Shown here piece after piece: positions 1 through 8,387 of a DNA stretch of 64,000 bases (its first letter is position 1; each line of letters starts with the position of its first letter). The DNA comes from Limosilactobacillus caviae (GTDB lineage: Bacteria; Bacillota; Bacilli; Lactobacillales; Lactobacillaceae): contig NZ_BMDS01000003.1 in assembly GCF_014635905.1 (NCBI RefSeq), positions 1 through 64,000 on the forward strand, read 5' to 3'. Below the pieces are notes generated by a model. That model was not told the DNA's origin. It searched no databases and saw nothing but the letters and a program-made list of their open reading frames with translations. A program made the position numbers and the translations under genes.

Positions 1-522
1 TGTGGATTTAACCGAACGAAATTCATCAAAGCACAGGTTGTGCGGCAGCTTAGCCATTCGATAATGCGGTTTGACGCGTTCTTTAATCGTACGGCGAACA
101 CTGCTTGGTGAGCAGTGACAGACGCGGGCAATTAGTTTACCGTTTAAGCCTTCTTTGGCAAATTCCATGATTTGGTTTTTCAATTGACCGGATAAGGTTT
201 GATTATTAGCAGTTAAATTGGTTGTAGCGCCAAAAGTAGTCTGACATTGGCGACAATAGTAACGCTGTTTCCACAATTCAAGTTCATAGTGAATACCATT
301 TAAACTTGGAAGGCGAACATAGGCTTTACGGAAGCCGTTTTTAACAACCGCCGCAAATCCACAATGTCTGCATTGCTTAATAGGATAAGAAAGCTGAGCT
401 TTAATCAACTTAGTATGTTCTTGATCTGCCGGACTAGAGGCTGGCAAGTCAATCACATCAATTATTCGAATATTAGGGCCTTTAATTTCAAGGAGACTTA
501 AGATAAAATTGTTTTGGGACAT
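1..522 (-). CDS. ISL3-family transposase, N-terminal part (cut by window edge)
   Basis: An open frame of 174 codons runs from an ATG at 520-522 off the left edge with no stop. The N-terminal third carries a paired-cysteine zinc motif (CRHCG, then about 30 residues later YYCRQCQ), followed by a helix-turn-helix-like stretch (GKLIARVCHCSPSSVRRTIKERV). This order is typical of ISL3-family transposases, which have a zinc-binding N-terminus, an HTH and then a DDE catalytic domain; the catalytic part lies outside the window. I could not find a convincing terminal inverted repeat between the start codon and position 700, so the IS end is not placed. Whether the element is intact cannot be judged. 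Confidence 0.75.
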   Translation of the reverse strand, partial: MSQNNFILSLLEIKGPNIRIIDVIDLPASSPADQEHTKLIKAQLSYPIKQCRHCGFAAVVKNGFRKAYVRLPSLNGIHYELELWKQRYYCRQCQTTFGATTNLTANNQTLSGQLKNQIMEFAKEGLNGKLIARVCHCSPSSVRRTIKERVKPHYRMAKLPHNLCFDEFRSVKST

Positions 523-873
523 CTACATAACCTTCTTTACATGATTTTTGTGGTGAATTGATTGTAAAACATAAGGGCAGCAGTTGTCCTTTTTGCGTAT
601 AGAAAAGCTGGCATTGATTTTATATTAATACTAGAAAGTGTATACCCATATTTTTAAAAGTTTAGATGGATAATTATACTTACTGTGACTATTTATTAAA
701 GAATAAATTAACAAAATGTATTGATTAGTGAATTACTGGCATGGCATAGTTAGAAAAAGAGCTTGACGTATTAACGAAAAAAGCAGAAAATACTAGTAAT
801 TGAAATAACACATCGGGGGATGTACTAACAGAGAATATTCTGTTAGTACATCCTTTTTGCGTGGGAGGAAAAA
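523..873. other. Non-coding stretch between IS transposase and TPM pseudogene
   Basis: No complete gene is visible. A short open tail at 750-803 (reading LEKELDVLTKKAENTSN then stop) follows an in-frame TAG and could be the 3' remnant of a gene lost when the IS arrived. The 12-mer TCCTTTTTGCGT occurs at 587-598 and again at 851-862. I do not recognise the remnant. LemA-type genes often sit next to TPM-domain genes, but the residues here are too few to claim that. Confidence 0.4.
818..858 (+). terminator. Rho-independent terminator
   Basis: A perfect 14-bp stem (818-831 with 840-853, arm GGATGTACTAACAG), an 8-base loop and a run of five T. It lies just upstream of the TPM pseudogene and probably ended the gene whose 3' remnant precedes it. 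Confidence 0.75.
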
Positions 874-1628
874 ATGAAAATATACCATTTAGTAAAGAAA
901 CTATTGTTAGCTACAGTAGTTTTAATAGTAGGTTGGGTAGCTTTTACTGCTAGTAGTACAGCAAGTGCTGCTATGTGAAATCAAGGCCAAAATGTTGATG
1001 ACCAGGCTGATGTTTTATCACAGAAAACGATTGATCGGATAAATAATAAAAATCACCATTTGAAGCAAGGCCGAATCTTTGTTTTGACGATTGATACGAC
1101 TGATGGCAAGTCGATCGGTTCGGTTGCTCACCGCTACTACGCTAACCATCGTTTTCGAACTAAAACAGTCTTGTTAGTAATTGCTGTTGATGATCGGAAG
1201 GTTCGGTTACAGACTGGCTCTAGTTTAAAAACTATCTTTCCCCGAGGATATTTAGATACAATTTTAACTACTGATGTTAAAAACAATTTCCGTGATGAGG
1301 ACTTTGATACTGGAGTCATGGCAATGGTATCGTCAATGAGTAATAAATTGAATAATAGTACAGGGCAAAAAAGCAAAGCACAAGATCGTATATCATATAT
1401 GCAATTATCGGTATAGTAATTGCCCTAATTTTAATTTTTATCAGCATTAGGATTGCACAAAATGATGAATCTAAAGCGCAAGCAGTTAAGCTTTTAAAGC
1501 GGACTGGTAAAATTTTATTAGGCATTCTATTTGCATTAGTTGCAATTTTAGCTTTCTTTGGCAATAACGATGATTCAGATGGTGACAGTTATGATGGTGG
1601 TGATAGCGGTGAAAACGGGAGCTGGTAA
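874..1628 (+). pseudogene. TPM-domain (YgcG-like) membrane-anchored protein, broken
   Basis: The frame opens at ATG 874 behind GGGAGG and encodes a signal peptide (KKLLLATVVLIVGWVAF, then a small-residue region ASSTASAA). Codon 35 is TGA (976-978). The same frame then continues to 1416 with a TPM domain (VDDQADVLS near the mature N-terminus, later VLLVIAVDDRKVRLQTG). A second lesion, a frameshift between about 1370 and 1398, moves the coding sense to another frame. That frame gives a transmembrane segment, a second hydrophobic stretch and a Gly/Ser/Asp-rich tail ending at 1628 (DGGDSGENGSW), as in intact family members. One nonsense codon plus one frameshift mean it is almost certainly inactive. 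Family members are surface proteins of uncertain function. Confidence 0.8.
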
Positions 1629-1644
1629 GCTAAATACATTGCGG

Positions 1645-1690
1645 GACGTATTGGCAGGGAATATCTGCTAATGCGTCTTTTTATTTTTAG
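1645..1690 (+). terminator. Terminator after TPM pseudogene
   Basis: A 13-bp stem with two G-U pairs (1645-1657 with 1665-1677, arm GACGTATTGGCAG) followed by a T-rich tract. Confidence 0.75.
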
Positions 1691-1769
1691 AATAGCAAAA
1701 TAAAAGCAAAAAGCAGTCATAACGTACCTAGTATGATAAGATGTAAGATGATTGAAAGGATTGATTGAA

Positions 1770-2495
1770 ATGAAGATACTTGCCATTGATACATCTAACC
1801 ACCCGATGAGCGTGGCGTTGGTTGAGGATAAGCAGTTACTGGCAACAACAACGCTAAACATGGTTCGAAATCACAGTATTTATTTGATGCCGGCAATTAG
1901 TAAGCTATTTAAATTAGTTCAATGGCAGCCAACGGATATTGACCGAGTAGTGGTCGCACAGGGGCCTGGTTCTTATACTGGAGTACGGATTGCAGTTACG
2001 ACTGCCAAGGTGTTGGCTGATACAGAAGAAATTGACTTAGTTGGGGTGTCGAGTTTAGCAGTGTTAGCACGTAATGTTGTTCCGACATCCACAGCTATTA
2101 TTGTTCCTTTCTTTGATGCACGGCGAGGAAATGTGTTTGCTGGTACTTACCAATGGGAGAATGGCAAGCTAGTAAATAAAATAGAAGATCAGCACTTGGG
2201 AATTGATGTTTTACTTGACCAACTTGCCCAGTTAAATCAGCAGATTGTTTTAGTTGGTCACATGACTGATAAAATTCGAGCAAAGTATGATCAATTACCG
2301 CCAAATGTGACTTTATTACCACGTCCTTATAGTATTCCATCAACTTACCAATTAGCTCTTGCAGGTCAACTAGAAGAACCGGTTAAAGAAATTGATCCGT
2401 TTGTTCCTCATTATTTGCGGATTACCGAAGCAGAAGCTAATTGGCAGAAACTTCATCCTGGAGAAACAAGAAAGAATTATGTTCGAGAAGTTTAA
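1770..2495 (+). CDS. tsaB: tRNA t6A37 threonylcarbamoyl transferase accessory protein TsaB
   Basis: The 241-residue protein opens with the ASKHA-type motif LAIDTSNHPMSVAL and contains the conserved GPGSYTGVRIAVTTAK segment of the TsaB (YeaZ) family. TsaB forms a heterodimer with TsaD and is needed for t6A modification of ANN-decoding tRNAs. The start at ATG 1770 is preferred over an in-frame TTG 18 bases upstream because AAAGGA sits 9 bases before it and the family motif starts directly. It overlaps rimI by 17 bases, so the two are translationally coupled, and tsaD follows in the same operon. Confidence 0.93.
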   Translation: MKILAIDTSNHPMSVALVEDKQLLATTTLNMVRNHSIYLMPAISKLFKLVQWQPTDIDRVVVAQGPGSYTGVRIAVTTAKVLADTEEIDLVGVSSLAVLARNVVPTSTAIIVPFFDARRGNVFAGTYQWENGKLVNKIEDQHLGIDVLLDQLAQLNQQIVLVGHMTDKIRAKYDQLPPNVTLLPRPYSIPSTYQLALAGQLEEPVKEIDPFVPHYLRITEAEANWQKLHPGETRKNYVREV

Positions 2496-3033
2496 AGAAT
2501 GGTTTGTCAATACGACGAACCCTAATAAGCGGCCAATCCTTGACTTTACACGCCGGGTTGTAATGGTATCTGGTCATCAGTATGTAGTGCGAATGGCATC
2601 GGAACCTGATATACAGTCCTTAGTGGAGATAGAGGAAAAAATATACGGCAAGGCTCCTTGGAGTTATGCTGCTTTTCGGATTGAGCTGCAACGTCCGTGT
2701 GATCGGCTTTATTTAGTAATTGAGGATGACCAGCGAATTGTTGGTTTTATTGGCACGGCCGTTGATTGGTATCATTATGACCTTCATATTACTAATATTG
2801 GTATCACACCGAGTTATCAAAATAAGGGGATCGGCACGTACCTTATTTTGACTGCAAAAAATTATGCCCGCCATCTAAAACTGCATTCGATGAGCCTTGA
2901 AGTGCGGGTAAATAATATCTCGGCTCGTCGTTTATATGAAAATTTAGGATTTTGCAACCAGCACATTAAACCGCGTTATTACCTGGATAACCATGAAGAT
3001 GCAGTTGATATGCAAGCAAATTTACTTAGGTAG
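2479..3033 (+). CDS. rimI: GNAT N-acetyltransferase, RimI family
   Basis: A GNAT fold is visible: VRMASEPDIQSLVEIEEKIYG at the start of the domain, the acetyl-CoA loop IGITPSYQNKGIGTYLI, and the family ending LEVRVNNISARRLYENLGF. RimI acetylates the N-terminal alanine of ribosomal protein S18 in E. coli; some relatives have broader substrates. The chosen ATG overlaps the end of tsaB and gives 184 residues, with about 40 residues before the GNAT core, an extension I believe is common in lactobacilli. It lies between tsaB and tsaD, a frequent arrangement. Confidence 0.88.
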   Translation: MFEKFKEWFVNTTNPNKRPILDFTRRVVMVSGHQYVVRMASEPDIQSLVEIEEKIYGKAPWSYAAFRIELQRPCDRLYLVIEDDQRIVGFIGTAVDWYHYDLHITNIGITPSYQNKGIGTYLILTAKNYARHLKLHSMSLEVRVNNISARRLYENLGFCNQHIKPRYYLDNHEDAVDMQANLLR

Positions 3034-3051
3034 AGGAGAAAGTAATTTATT

Positions 3052-4086
3052 ATGACTGAACGCACATTAATCTTAGCGTTTGAATCAAGCTGTGATGAAA
3101 CAAGTGTTGCAGTAATTGAAAACGGCACGAAAATTCTTTCAAATATTGTAGCAACGCAAATTGATAGCCACCAGCGTTTTGGCGGAGTAGTACCTGAAGT
3201 AGCTAGTCGCTATCATATTGAGCAGATTACCAAGTGTACAGATGAAGCCTTGGAACAGGCAGCTGTAGACTATGATGACTTAGACGCTGTTGCAGTAACG
3301 TATGGTCCGGGATTAGTCGGCTCATTGTTAATTGGTGTGACGGCAGCTAAGGTAATTGCGTGGGCTCATGACTTACCGTTAGTTCCGGTTAACCATATGG
3401 CAGGACATATTTATGCTGCTCGGTATGTTGGTGAATTTAAATATCCACAAATGGCCTTACTGGTTTCTGGTGGGCATACGGAACTAGTTTATATGCCAGC
3501 AGAACACGAATACCAAATCATTGGCGAGACGCGCGATGATGCGGCTGGTGAAGCTTATGATAAGATTGGCCGTGTACTAGGCGTCAATTATCCAGCAGGA
3601 AAAACAATTGACGAATGGGCAGCGAAAGGTGAGGACAGCTTCCATTTTCCACGTGCAATGGAAAAAGAGGAAAACTATGACTTTAGTTTTAGCGGGCTGA
3701 AAAGTGCTTTTATCAATACGGTTCATAATGCTGATCAACGCGGTGAAGAGTTAAATAAATATGATCTTGCTGCTAGTTTTCAACAAAGCGTAATCGATGT
3801 TCTTGCTGAAAAGACGATGCGGGCATTGGATGATTATCCAGTAAAACAACTGATTCTAGCGGGGGGAGTAGCCGCAAATCATGGACTGCGGGCCCGTTTA
3901 GACCATGATATGAAAAAGTATCATCCTGATGTAACGATGCTCCAAGCACCGCTAAAATTGTGTGGTGACAATGCGGCGATGATTGGGGCCGCTGGTTATG
4001 TTAACTATCAACATGGCGATCGCGCGGGATTAGACCTAAATGCAGTACCAGGTTTGATGTTTGAACGGATTAACGATAATAATTAA
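3052..4086 (+). CDS. tsaD: tRNA N6-adenosine threonylcarbamoyltransferase TsaD
   Basis: A 344-residue Kae1/TsaD (Gcp) protein. The N-terminal [12 protein letters not shown] phosphate motif, [14 protein letters not shown], the metal-binding HMAGH (His115 and His119), VSGGHTELV and the C-terminal [10 protein letters not shown] and CGDNAAMIG motifs are all present and at the usual spacing. It catalyses transfer of the threonylcarbamoyl group to A37 of tRNA. An AGGAGA ribosome site precedes the ATG, 18 bases after rimI. It is the last gene of the tsaB-rimI-tsaD operon. Confidence 0.96.
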   Translation: MTERTLILAFESSCDETSVAVIENGTKILSNIVATQIDSHQRFGGVVPEVASRYHIEQITKCTDEALEQAAVDYDDLDAVAVTYGPGLVGSLLIGVTAAKVIAWAHDLPLVPVNHMAGHIYAARYVGEFKYPQMALLVSGGHTELVYMPAEHEYQIIGETRDDAAGEAYDKIGRVLGVNYPAGKTIDEWAAKGEDSFHFPRAMEKEENYDFSFSGLKSAFINTVHNADQRGEELNKYDLAASFQQSVIDVLAEKTMRALDDYPVKQLILAGGVAANHGLRARLDHDMKKYHPDVTMLQAPLKLCGDNAAMIGAAGYVNYQHGDRAGLDLNAVPGLMFERINDNN

Positions 4087-4106
4087 ACAGTTTTTTTTAC
4101 AAAAAT

Positions 4107-4157
4107 AGGAGAGAAATAATAGGTCCCAAGTTGGCTTTTATTTCTCTCCTAAATTTT
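4107..4157. terminator. Bidirectional terminator between tsaD and proC
   Basis: A 13-bp perfect stem (4107-4119 with 4138-4150, arm AGGAGAGAAATAA) has T-rich sequence on the plus side and an A-rich run on the other, so it can serve both convergent operons. Confidence 0.8.
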
Positions 4158-4931
4158 TTATTTTTCACTGTTTGCTTTATTTACAGCATCCATAATGGCA
4201 TAACGGAAACCATGTTTTTCTAAGGCTTCGACACCCTTGATTGTTGTTCCTGCTGGTGATGTTACCTGGTCACGTAAGAGGGATGGGGCAATTTTACTAT
4301 CATAAGCAAGTGCTCCAGTTCCTTTTACCATACTAGCGATAACTTGATATGCCGTTTGGCGGTCAAGACCGTGCTTTACGGCCGCATCACTCATCGCATC
4401 CATCATGACATCAACAAATGCTGGGCCACAACCACCGACAACTCCGATTATATCTAGTTGCCGTTCTGGAACCTCAATTACATCGCCAAGGCTATCTAAA
4501 ACGGTCATAACCTTTGAAAGTGCCTCAGTTGGAATCTCGGCAGGCAAAGCAAGACCAATTGTTCCGGCATTAACTTCGACTGGCGTATTAGGGATGATAT
4601 TAGCAATTACTTTATTAGGAAGTGCCTTTGCTAGTGTTTCGTGAGTGATACCAGCCGCAGCAGAGATAAAGATAGTATCGTCATTAAGAACGGCTAAGTC
4701 TTTTGCGACGGCTGCTGTGACTGGCGCAGGCGTTGTTAGAATCACAACATCAGGTGAGAGGTTAACAACTTCACTACTCGTATTGACAAGTTTAAAATTA
4801 AGCGTTTCTGCAAGTCTAGTAACACGTGGGTTAACCGGATTCATTGCACTAAGAGTAAAACTTTGAGTGTGGGTTAATCCCTTAATAATTGCGCTTCCCA
4901 TGTTGCCAACGCCAATGATTGTAACTTTCAT
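4158..4931 (-). CDS. proC: Pyrroline-5-carboxylate reductase
   Basis: A 257-residue ProC with the N-terminal Rossmann motif VTIIGVGNMGSAI and the C-terminal signature region (VVGGCGPAFVDVMMDA, later LRDQVTSPAGTTIKGVEALE). It reduces pyrroline-5-carboxylate to proline with NAD(P)H. The start is the ATG just after GGAGGT, not the ATG five codons upstream. It lies 17 bases after proA, so proB, proA and proC form a complete proline-from-glutamate operon. Confidence 0.95.
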   Translation of the reverse strand: MKVTIIGVGNMGSAIIKGLTHTQSFTLSAMNPVNPRVTRLAETLNFKLVNTSSEVVNLSPDVVILTTPAPVTAAVAKDLAVLNDDTIFISAAAGITHETLAKALPNKVIANIIPNTPVEVNAGTIGLALPAEIPTEALSKVMTVLDSLGDVIEVPERQLDIIGVVGGCGPAFVDVMMDAMSDAAVKHGLDRQTAYQVIASMVKGTGALAYDSKIAPSLLRDQVTSPAGTTIKGVEALEKHGFRYAIMDAVNKANSEK

Positions 4932-4948
4932 TATAAAAACCTCCAAAA

Positions 4949-6193
4949 TTATTTGCGGACTTGACCGGTACCGGTAATCTCATATTTAATTGTTGTCAAT
5001 TGTTGCAGCCCCATTGGTCCCCGTGCATGAAGCTTTTGCGTGCTAATGCCAATTTCAGCGCCAAAGCCAAATTCACCACCATCAGTAAAACGAGTAGAAG
5101 CATTGACATAAACGCAGGCAGAGTTAATCGCTTGCTGGAAGTAACGTCCCCGAGTGATGTCATTGGTGATAATCGCCTCGGAATGGTGGGTACTATAGTG
5201 ATTAATATGGTTAATTGCATCGTTAAGCGAATCAACAATTTTAACCGTCATGATCAAGTCATTATATTCCGTTGCCCAATCCTCATCAGTTGCGGGATGA
5301 ATAGCCGGTACTAATTTGCAAGCGTCGGTATCTCCCCGTAATTGTACTCCGTGATCAATTAAAGCTTGGGCAATAGTAGGCAGAAATTTAGCTGCAACGT
5401 CGCGGTGAATGAGCAACTTTTCGGCGGCATTGCAAACAGAGGGACGCTGCACTTTTGCATTGACGGTAATATCGGTTGCCATTGTTAAATCAGCATCTTT
5501 ATCAATATAGATATGACAGTTACCCGCCCCGGTTTCGATAACTGGAACGGTCGCAGTTGTTACGACCCGTTGAATCAGATTACGACCACCCCGCGGAATT
5601 AAAACATCAATGTAGTCGGTAAGTTTCATCATCTCATCAGCAACCGCATGACTGGTATCGGTAATAAGCTGTACGGCATCAACCGGTAATGCTTGTTTTT
5701 GTAAAGACTCGCGAAGAATTTTTATTAAGGCCGTATTAGTCTGTAAAGCTTCTTTTCCGCCACGCAAAATAACAGCATTACCGCTTTTAAATGTTAATCC
5801 GGTGGAATCTACGGTTACATTTGGCCGTGCTTCAAAGATAATCCCGATTACACCTAATGGTACCCGGCGTTGAAGAATTTGTAAGCCATCCTTGGTAACC
5901 CAGCCCTTATCAATTTGTGCAGTTGGGTCGTTTAAGTCCGCAATTGAGCGAAGACCGTTAGCCATGTCTTCAATCCGCTTGGCATTGACCATTAAACGAT
6001 CGGTAAATTTAGCAGGCATTGTTGTAGCATTAGCTAGGTCCTGCTGGTTTGCGGCAATGACCGTATCCTTATTTTTGATTAAGTCATCAGCAAGTTGGAG
6101 CAATGCTTTATTCTTTGTCGCTGTGTCCATTAAAGCTAGTTTATTTGCTGCATTTTGGGCTTTTTTTCCAATAGTAATTAAATTCTGATTCAT
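4949..6193 (-). CDS. proA: Gamma-glutamyl phosphate reductase
   Basis: A 414-residue member of the aldehyde dehydrogenase superfamily of the usual ProA length. RRVPLGVIGIIFEARPNVTVD, KSGNAVILRGGKEA and the catalytic-cysteine region QRPSVCNAAEKLLIH are clear. It reduces gamma-glutamyl phosphate to glutamate semialdehyde. The ATG follows GGAGGT and lies 12 bases after proB, which fits the channelling of the labile intermediate between ProB and ProA. Confidence 0.96.
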   Translation of the reverse strand: MNQNLITIGKKAQNAANKLALMDTATKNKALLQLADDLIKNKDTVIAANQQDLANATTMPAKFTDRLMVNAKRIEDMANGLRSIADLNDPTAQIDKGWVTKDGLQILQRRVPLGVIGIIFEARPNVTVDSTGLTFKSGNAVILRGGKEALQTNTALIKILRESLQKQALPVDAVQLITDTSHAVADEMMKLTDYIDVLIPRGGRNLIQRVVTTATVPVIETGAGNCHIYIDKDADLTMATDITVNAKVQRPSVCNAAEKLLIHRDVAAKFLPTIAQALIDHGVQLRGDTDACKLVPAIHPATDEDWATEYNDLIMTVKIVDSLNDAINHINHYSTHHSEAIITNDITRGRYFQQAINSACVYVNASTRFTDGGEFGFGAEIGISTQKLHARGPMGLQQLTTIKYEITGTGQVRK

Positions 6194-6205
6194 TATAATG
6201 ACCTC

Positions 6206-6994
6206 CTATTTGCCAAAACAGGTTCCGATAGTCTGTCCGTCAAAGATATCAAAGAGAATTTTCGGGTCGCGACCGTTGCACAAAATCATTTGTTTGCCTG
6301 CTTTCATCATCGTCGCTGCTGCCCGTAATTTAGTTACCATTCCACCTGTGCCGAATCTGGTACTGCTTCCGCTTGCGGCACTTTTAATTTCTGGGGTTAG
6401 GATAGGAACCCTATTGATAATTTTAGCATCACTAAATTTATGTGGATCTTTATCATAGAGGGCGTCGATATCGGAAAGAACAATTAACCGGTCCGCGTCA
6501 ATTGCAACGGCTACCTGTGAAGAAAGCTCATCGTTATCACTAAAGGTAGTATGGTGGTCAAGCTCATCAACCGAAACGGGGTCGTTTTCATTGACGATTG
6601 GAATAACATTTTGCTTAAGCAGGGTAGTGATTGTATTAAGCGTATGTTGACGGCTAACAGGATAAGCAAGGACGTCGCGGGTAAGGAGAAGCTGTGCCAC
6701 ATGAGTTTGATAATCTAAAAATCGTTGTGAGTAGATTCTCATTAAAGCTGCTTGACCGATAGATGCTAGGGCCTGTTGTTCTTCTATTGCTGCAGGGCGT
6801 TCTTTTAATCCTAAACTGGCGAGACCGACCCCGATTGCCCCTGAAGAAACAAGGATAAGTTGGTAACCCTGGTTGTTGAGGGTCGCGAGGGTAAATGAAA
6901 GTTGATCAATCGTTCGAAGGTTAATTTTTCCGTTGGGAAGGACAAGGCTGCTGGTCCCAATTTTGACAACTACTTTTTGAATTTTATGAGTCAT
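6206..6994 (-). CDS. proB: Glutamate 5-kinase, short form without PUA domain
   Basis: The amino-acid kinase fold is recognisable from VVVKIGTSSL at the N-terminus, LVSSGAIGVGL, IPIVNENDPVSVDE, FSDNDELSSQVA and the late GTGGMVTKLRAA motif. It phosphorylates glutamate, the proline-feedback-controlled first step. At 262 residues it ends after the kinase domain; E. coli ProB has about 100 more residues forming a PUA domain. Kinase-only enzymes are known in some Firmicutes, so this is not a truncation. Transcription is controlled by the T-box upstream. Confidence 0.95.
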   Translation of the reverse strand: MTHKIQKVVVKIGTSSLVLPNGKINLRTIDQLSFTLATLNNQGYQLILVSSGAIGVGLASLGLKERPAAIEEQQALASIGQAALMRIYSQRFLDYQTHVAQLLLTRDVLAYPVSRQHTLNTITTLLKQNVIPIVNENDPVSVDELDHHTTFSDNDELSSQVAVAIDADRLIVLSDIDALYDKDPHKFSDAKIINRVPILTPEIKSAASGSSTRFGTGGMVTKLRAAATMMKAGKQMILCNGRDPKILFDIFDGQTIGTCFGK

Positions 6995-7011
6995 GGCAAA
7001 CTCCTTTCAGA

Positions 7012-7195
7012 AAACAAAAAGCGTCCTTAACCGAGACACCAATTATGGCGGTACCATTCTCGTTTAAAGACGCACTTTACACTTTTAAATTATTTTATTA
7101 TTAGAAATTATTAAAGTCGTAGCAGGGCTTCGGTACTGGCGATAGCTTGCAGTCGATGGCTATCGTTCCTGGACTGACCTACTTTTATCTACAAC
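7012..7195 (-). promoter_or_regulatory. T-box riboswitch of proBAC, proline-type specifier
   Basis: On the minus strand the leader starts with a basal stem GTTGTAG/CTACGAC (7189-7195 with 7116-7122). The 3' side of the specifier loop reads GAAGCCCTG, which offers CCC or CCU, both proline codons. The T-box core TGGTACCGCC (7047-7056) pairs in the antiterminator. It is followed by a 15-base terminator stem (7059-7073 with 7021-7035) and a T run before the proB ribosome site. Uncharged tRNA-Pro would stabilise the antiterminator. T-box control of proBA is established in Bacillus subtilis. Confidence 0.87.
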
Positions 7196-7200
7196 TAAAA

Positions 7201-7229
7201 TTTTAAGCGGGAGAATGAGCTTTTGTCAA
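7201..7229 (-). promoter_or_regulatory. Promoter of the proBAC T-box leader
   Basis: Minus strand: TTGACA (7224-7229), a 17-base spacer and TTAAAA (7201-7206). The predicted transcript start falls at the first base-paired nucleotides of the T-box stem I. Confidence 0.7.
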
Positions 7230-7263
7230 GTCCAATTAATTTTTATTGCTAATTAAAAAACGA

Positions 7264-7292
7264 TTGACAAATAATTAAAATTAAATTAGAAT
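7264..7292 (+). promoter_or_regulatory. Promoter of the methionine-type T-box operon
   Basis: A perfect TTGACA (7264-7269), a 17-base spacer and TAGAAT (7287-7292). It points away from the proBAC promoter about 40 bases to the left. Confidence 0.8.
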
Positions 7293-7298
7293 ACGAAC

Positions 7299-7570
7299 AA
7301 CAGTTAAATATAAATCGTTTAAGATGAGTAAAAGTAATGGCGTATTAAGAGAGTTTTCGGCTGGTGTGAGAAAATTACAAAATGCTTTGAAGATGGTCTT
7401 AAAAAATACAGTAATCGTGAGGGATAACTAAGCGGTTAGCGGCTGATATCCGTTATCAAGTATCGAAGTTTGACATGAACTTCCTGAGGCTATCCATGTG
7501 AGTGGGTAGTAAATTAAGGTGGCACCGCGAAAATACTCGTCCTTATTTTGTTAAGGATGGGTATTTTTTT
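7299..7570 (+). promoter_or_regulatory. T-box riboswitch, apparent methionine (AUG) specifier
   Basis: The basal stem I is TTTAAGAT (7318-7325) with GTCTTAAA (7396-7403). The 5' side of the specifier loop has GAGTAAAA. The 3' side reads GAAG followed by ATG (7393-7395) directly before the closing stem. The T-box consensus AGGTGGCACCGCG is at 7517-7529. A terminator stem (AATACTCGTCCTTA pairing with TAAGGATGGGTATT) and a run of T follow to 7570. The specifier is read by analogy with the neighbouring T-box and is less certain than the T-box itself. Confidence 0.87.
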
Positions 7571-7585
7571 ATGGAGGTGAAAGTG

Positions 7586-8371
7586 ATGAAGCGAAAAGTT
7601 GCGTTGGCGCAGATGGATATTCAATTAGGATTACCAGAAGCAAATTATCAAAAAACTGCGCGAGCGATTAAAGCAGCTGCTGATCACCACGCAGATATTA
7701 TTGTCTTACCGGAGATGTGGAATACCGGTTACGCATTAAATAAATTAAAAGATATTGCCGACAATAACGGTCAAAAGACGCAGCAGTTTCTTAGCAAGTT
7801 AGCGCTTGAGAATAAAATTAATATTGTTGGCGGGTCAGTAGCGATTAGGCGTGGAACTTCTTTTTATAATACGAGTTATATTTATGACCAAACCGGACAG
7901 TTAATCGGTACCTATGACAAGGTTCATTTATTTGGCTTAATGGATGAAAATCAATATTTGAAGGCAGGGGTAAAGGAAAGCCACTTTGCGTTAGCTGGAA
8001 TTCCTAGTGCGAGTTTTATTTGCTATGACCTGCGCTTTCCGGAATGGGTCCGCACGACTGCCCGTCACGGTGCTGATATTTTATATTTTCCAGCAGAATG
8101 GCCTAGCAGTCGGATTAAGCAATGGAAGATAATGCTTCAATCCCGTGCAATTGAGAACCAGGCCTTTGTTGTTGCGGTTAATCGGGTCGGCACAGATTTA
8201 GATAATGACTTTAATGGACACTCATTAGTTATCGATCCTCTTGGAAATATTATCAGTGATGCGGGAGAAGAAGAACGAGTAAGTTATGCTGAAGTTGACT
8301 TAGAAAAGCTGGCAGAAGTCCGCGGACCAATCCCGGTATTTAAAGATCGGCGTCCAGAACTTTATCATTAG
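7586..8371 (+). CDS. Carbon-nitrogen hydrolase, omega-amidase-like (MtnU/Nit2 type)
   Basis: A nitrilase-superfamily protein of 261 residues with the catalytic triad Glu43 (LPEMWNTGY), Lys112 (YDKVHLFG) and Cys146 (ICYDLRFPEW). Omega-amidases of this branch hydrolyse 2-oxoglutaramate or 2-oxosuccinamate, the by-products of glutamine or asparagine transaminases. In Bacillus a similar gene is linked to methionine salvage. The ATG at 7586 follows GGAGGTGA; the earlier in-frame GTG lies inside the T-box and is rejected. It is first in an operon with an aminotransferase, which supports the omega-amidase reading, but the substrate is inferred. Confidence 0.82.
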   Translation: MKRKVALAQMDIQLGLPEANYQKTARAIKAAADHHADIIVLPEMWNTGYALNKLKDIADNNGQKTQQFLSKLALENKINIVGGSVAIRRGTSFYNTSYIYDQTGQLIGTYDKVHLFGLMDENQYLKAGVKESHFALAGIPSASFICYDLRFPEWVRTTARHGADILYFPAEWPSSRIKQWKIMLQSRAIENQAFVVAVNRVGTDLDNDFNGHSLVIDPLGNIISDAGEEERVSYAEVDLEKLAEVRGPIPVFKDRRPELYH

Positions 8372-8387
8372 GAAGGAAATGAGAAAA

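Noticed and set aside
1-700. Terminal inverted repeat and target duplication of the ISL3-type element
   Set aside because: I searched by eye upstream of the transposase start and found only a 12-base repeat (587 and 851), which overlaps a terminator tail and does not look like an IS end.
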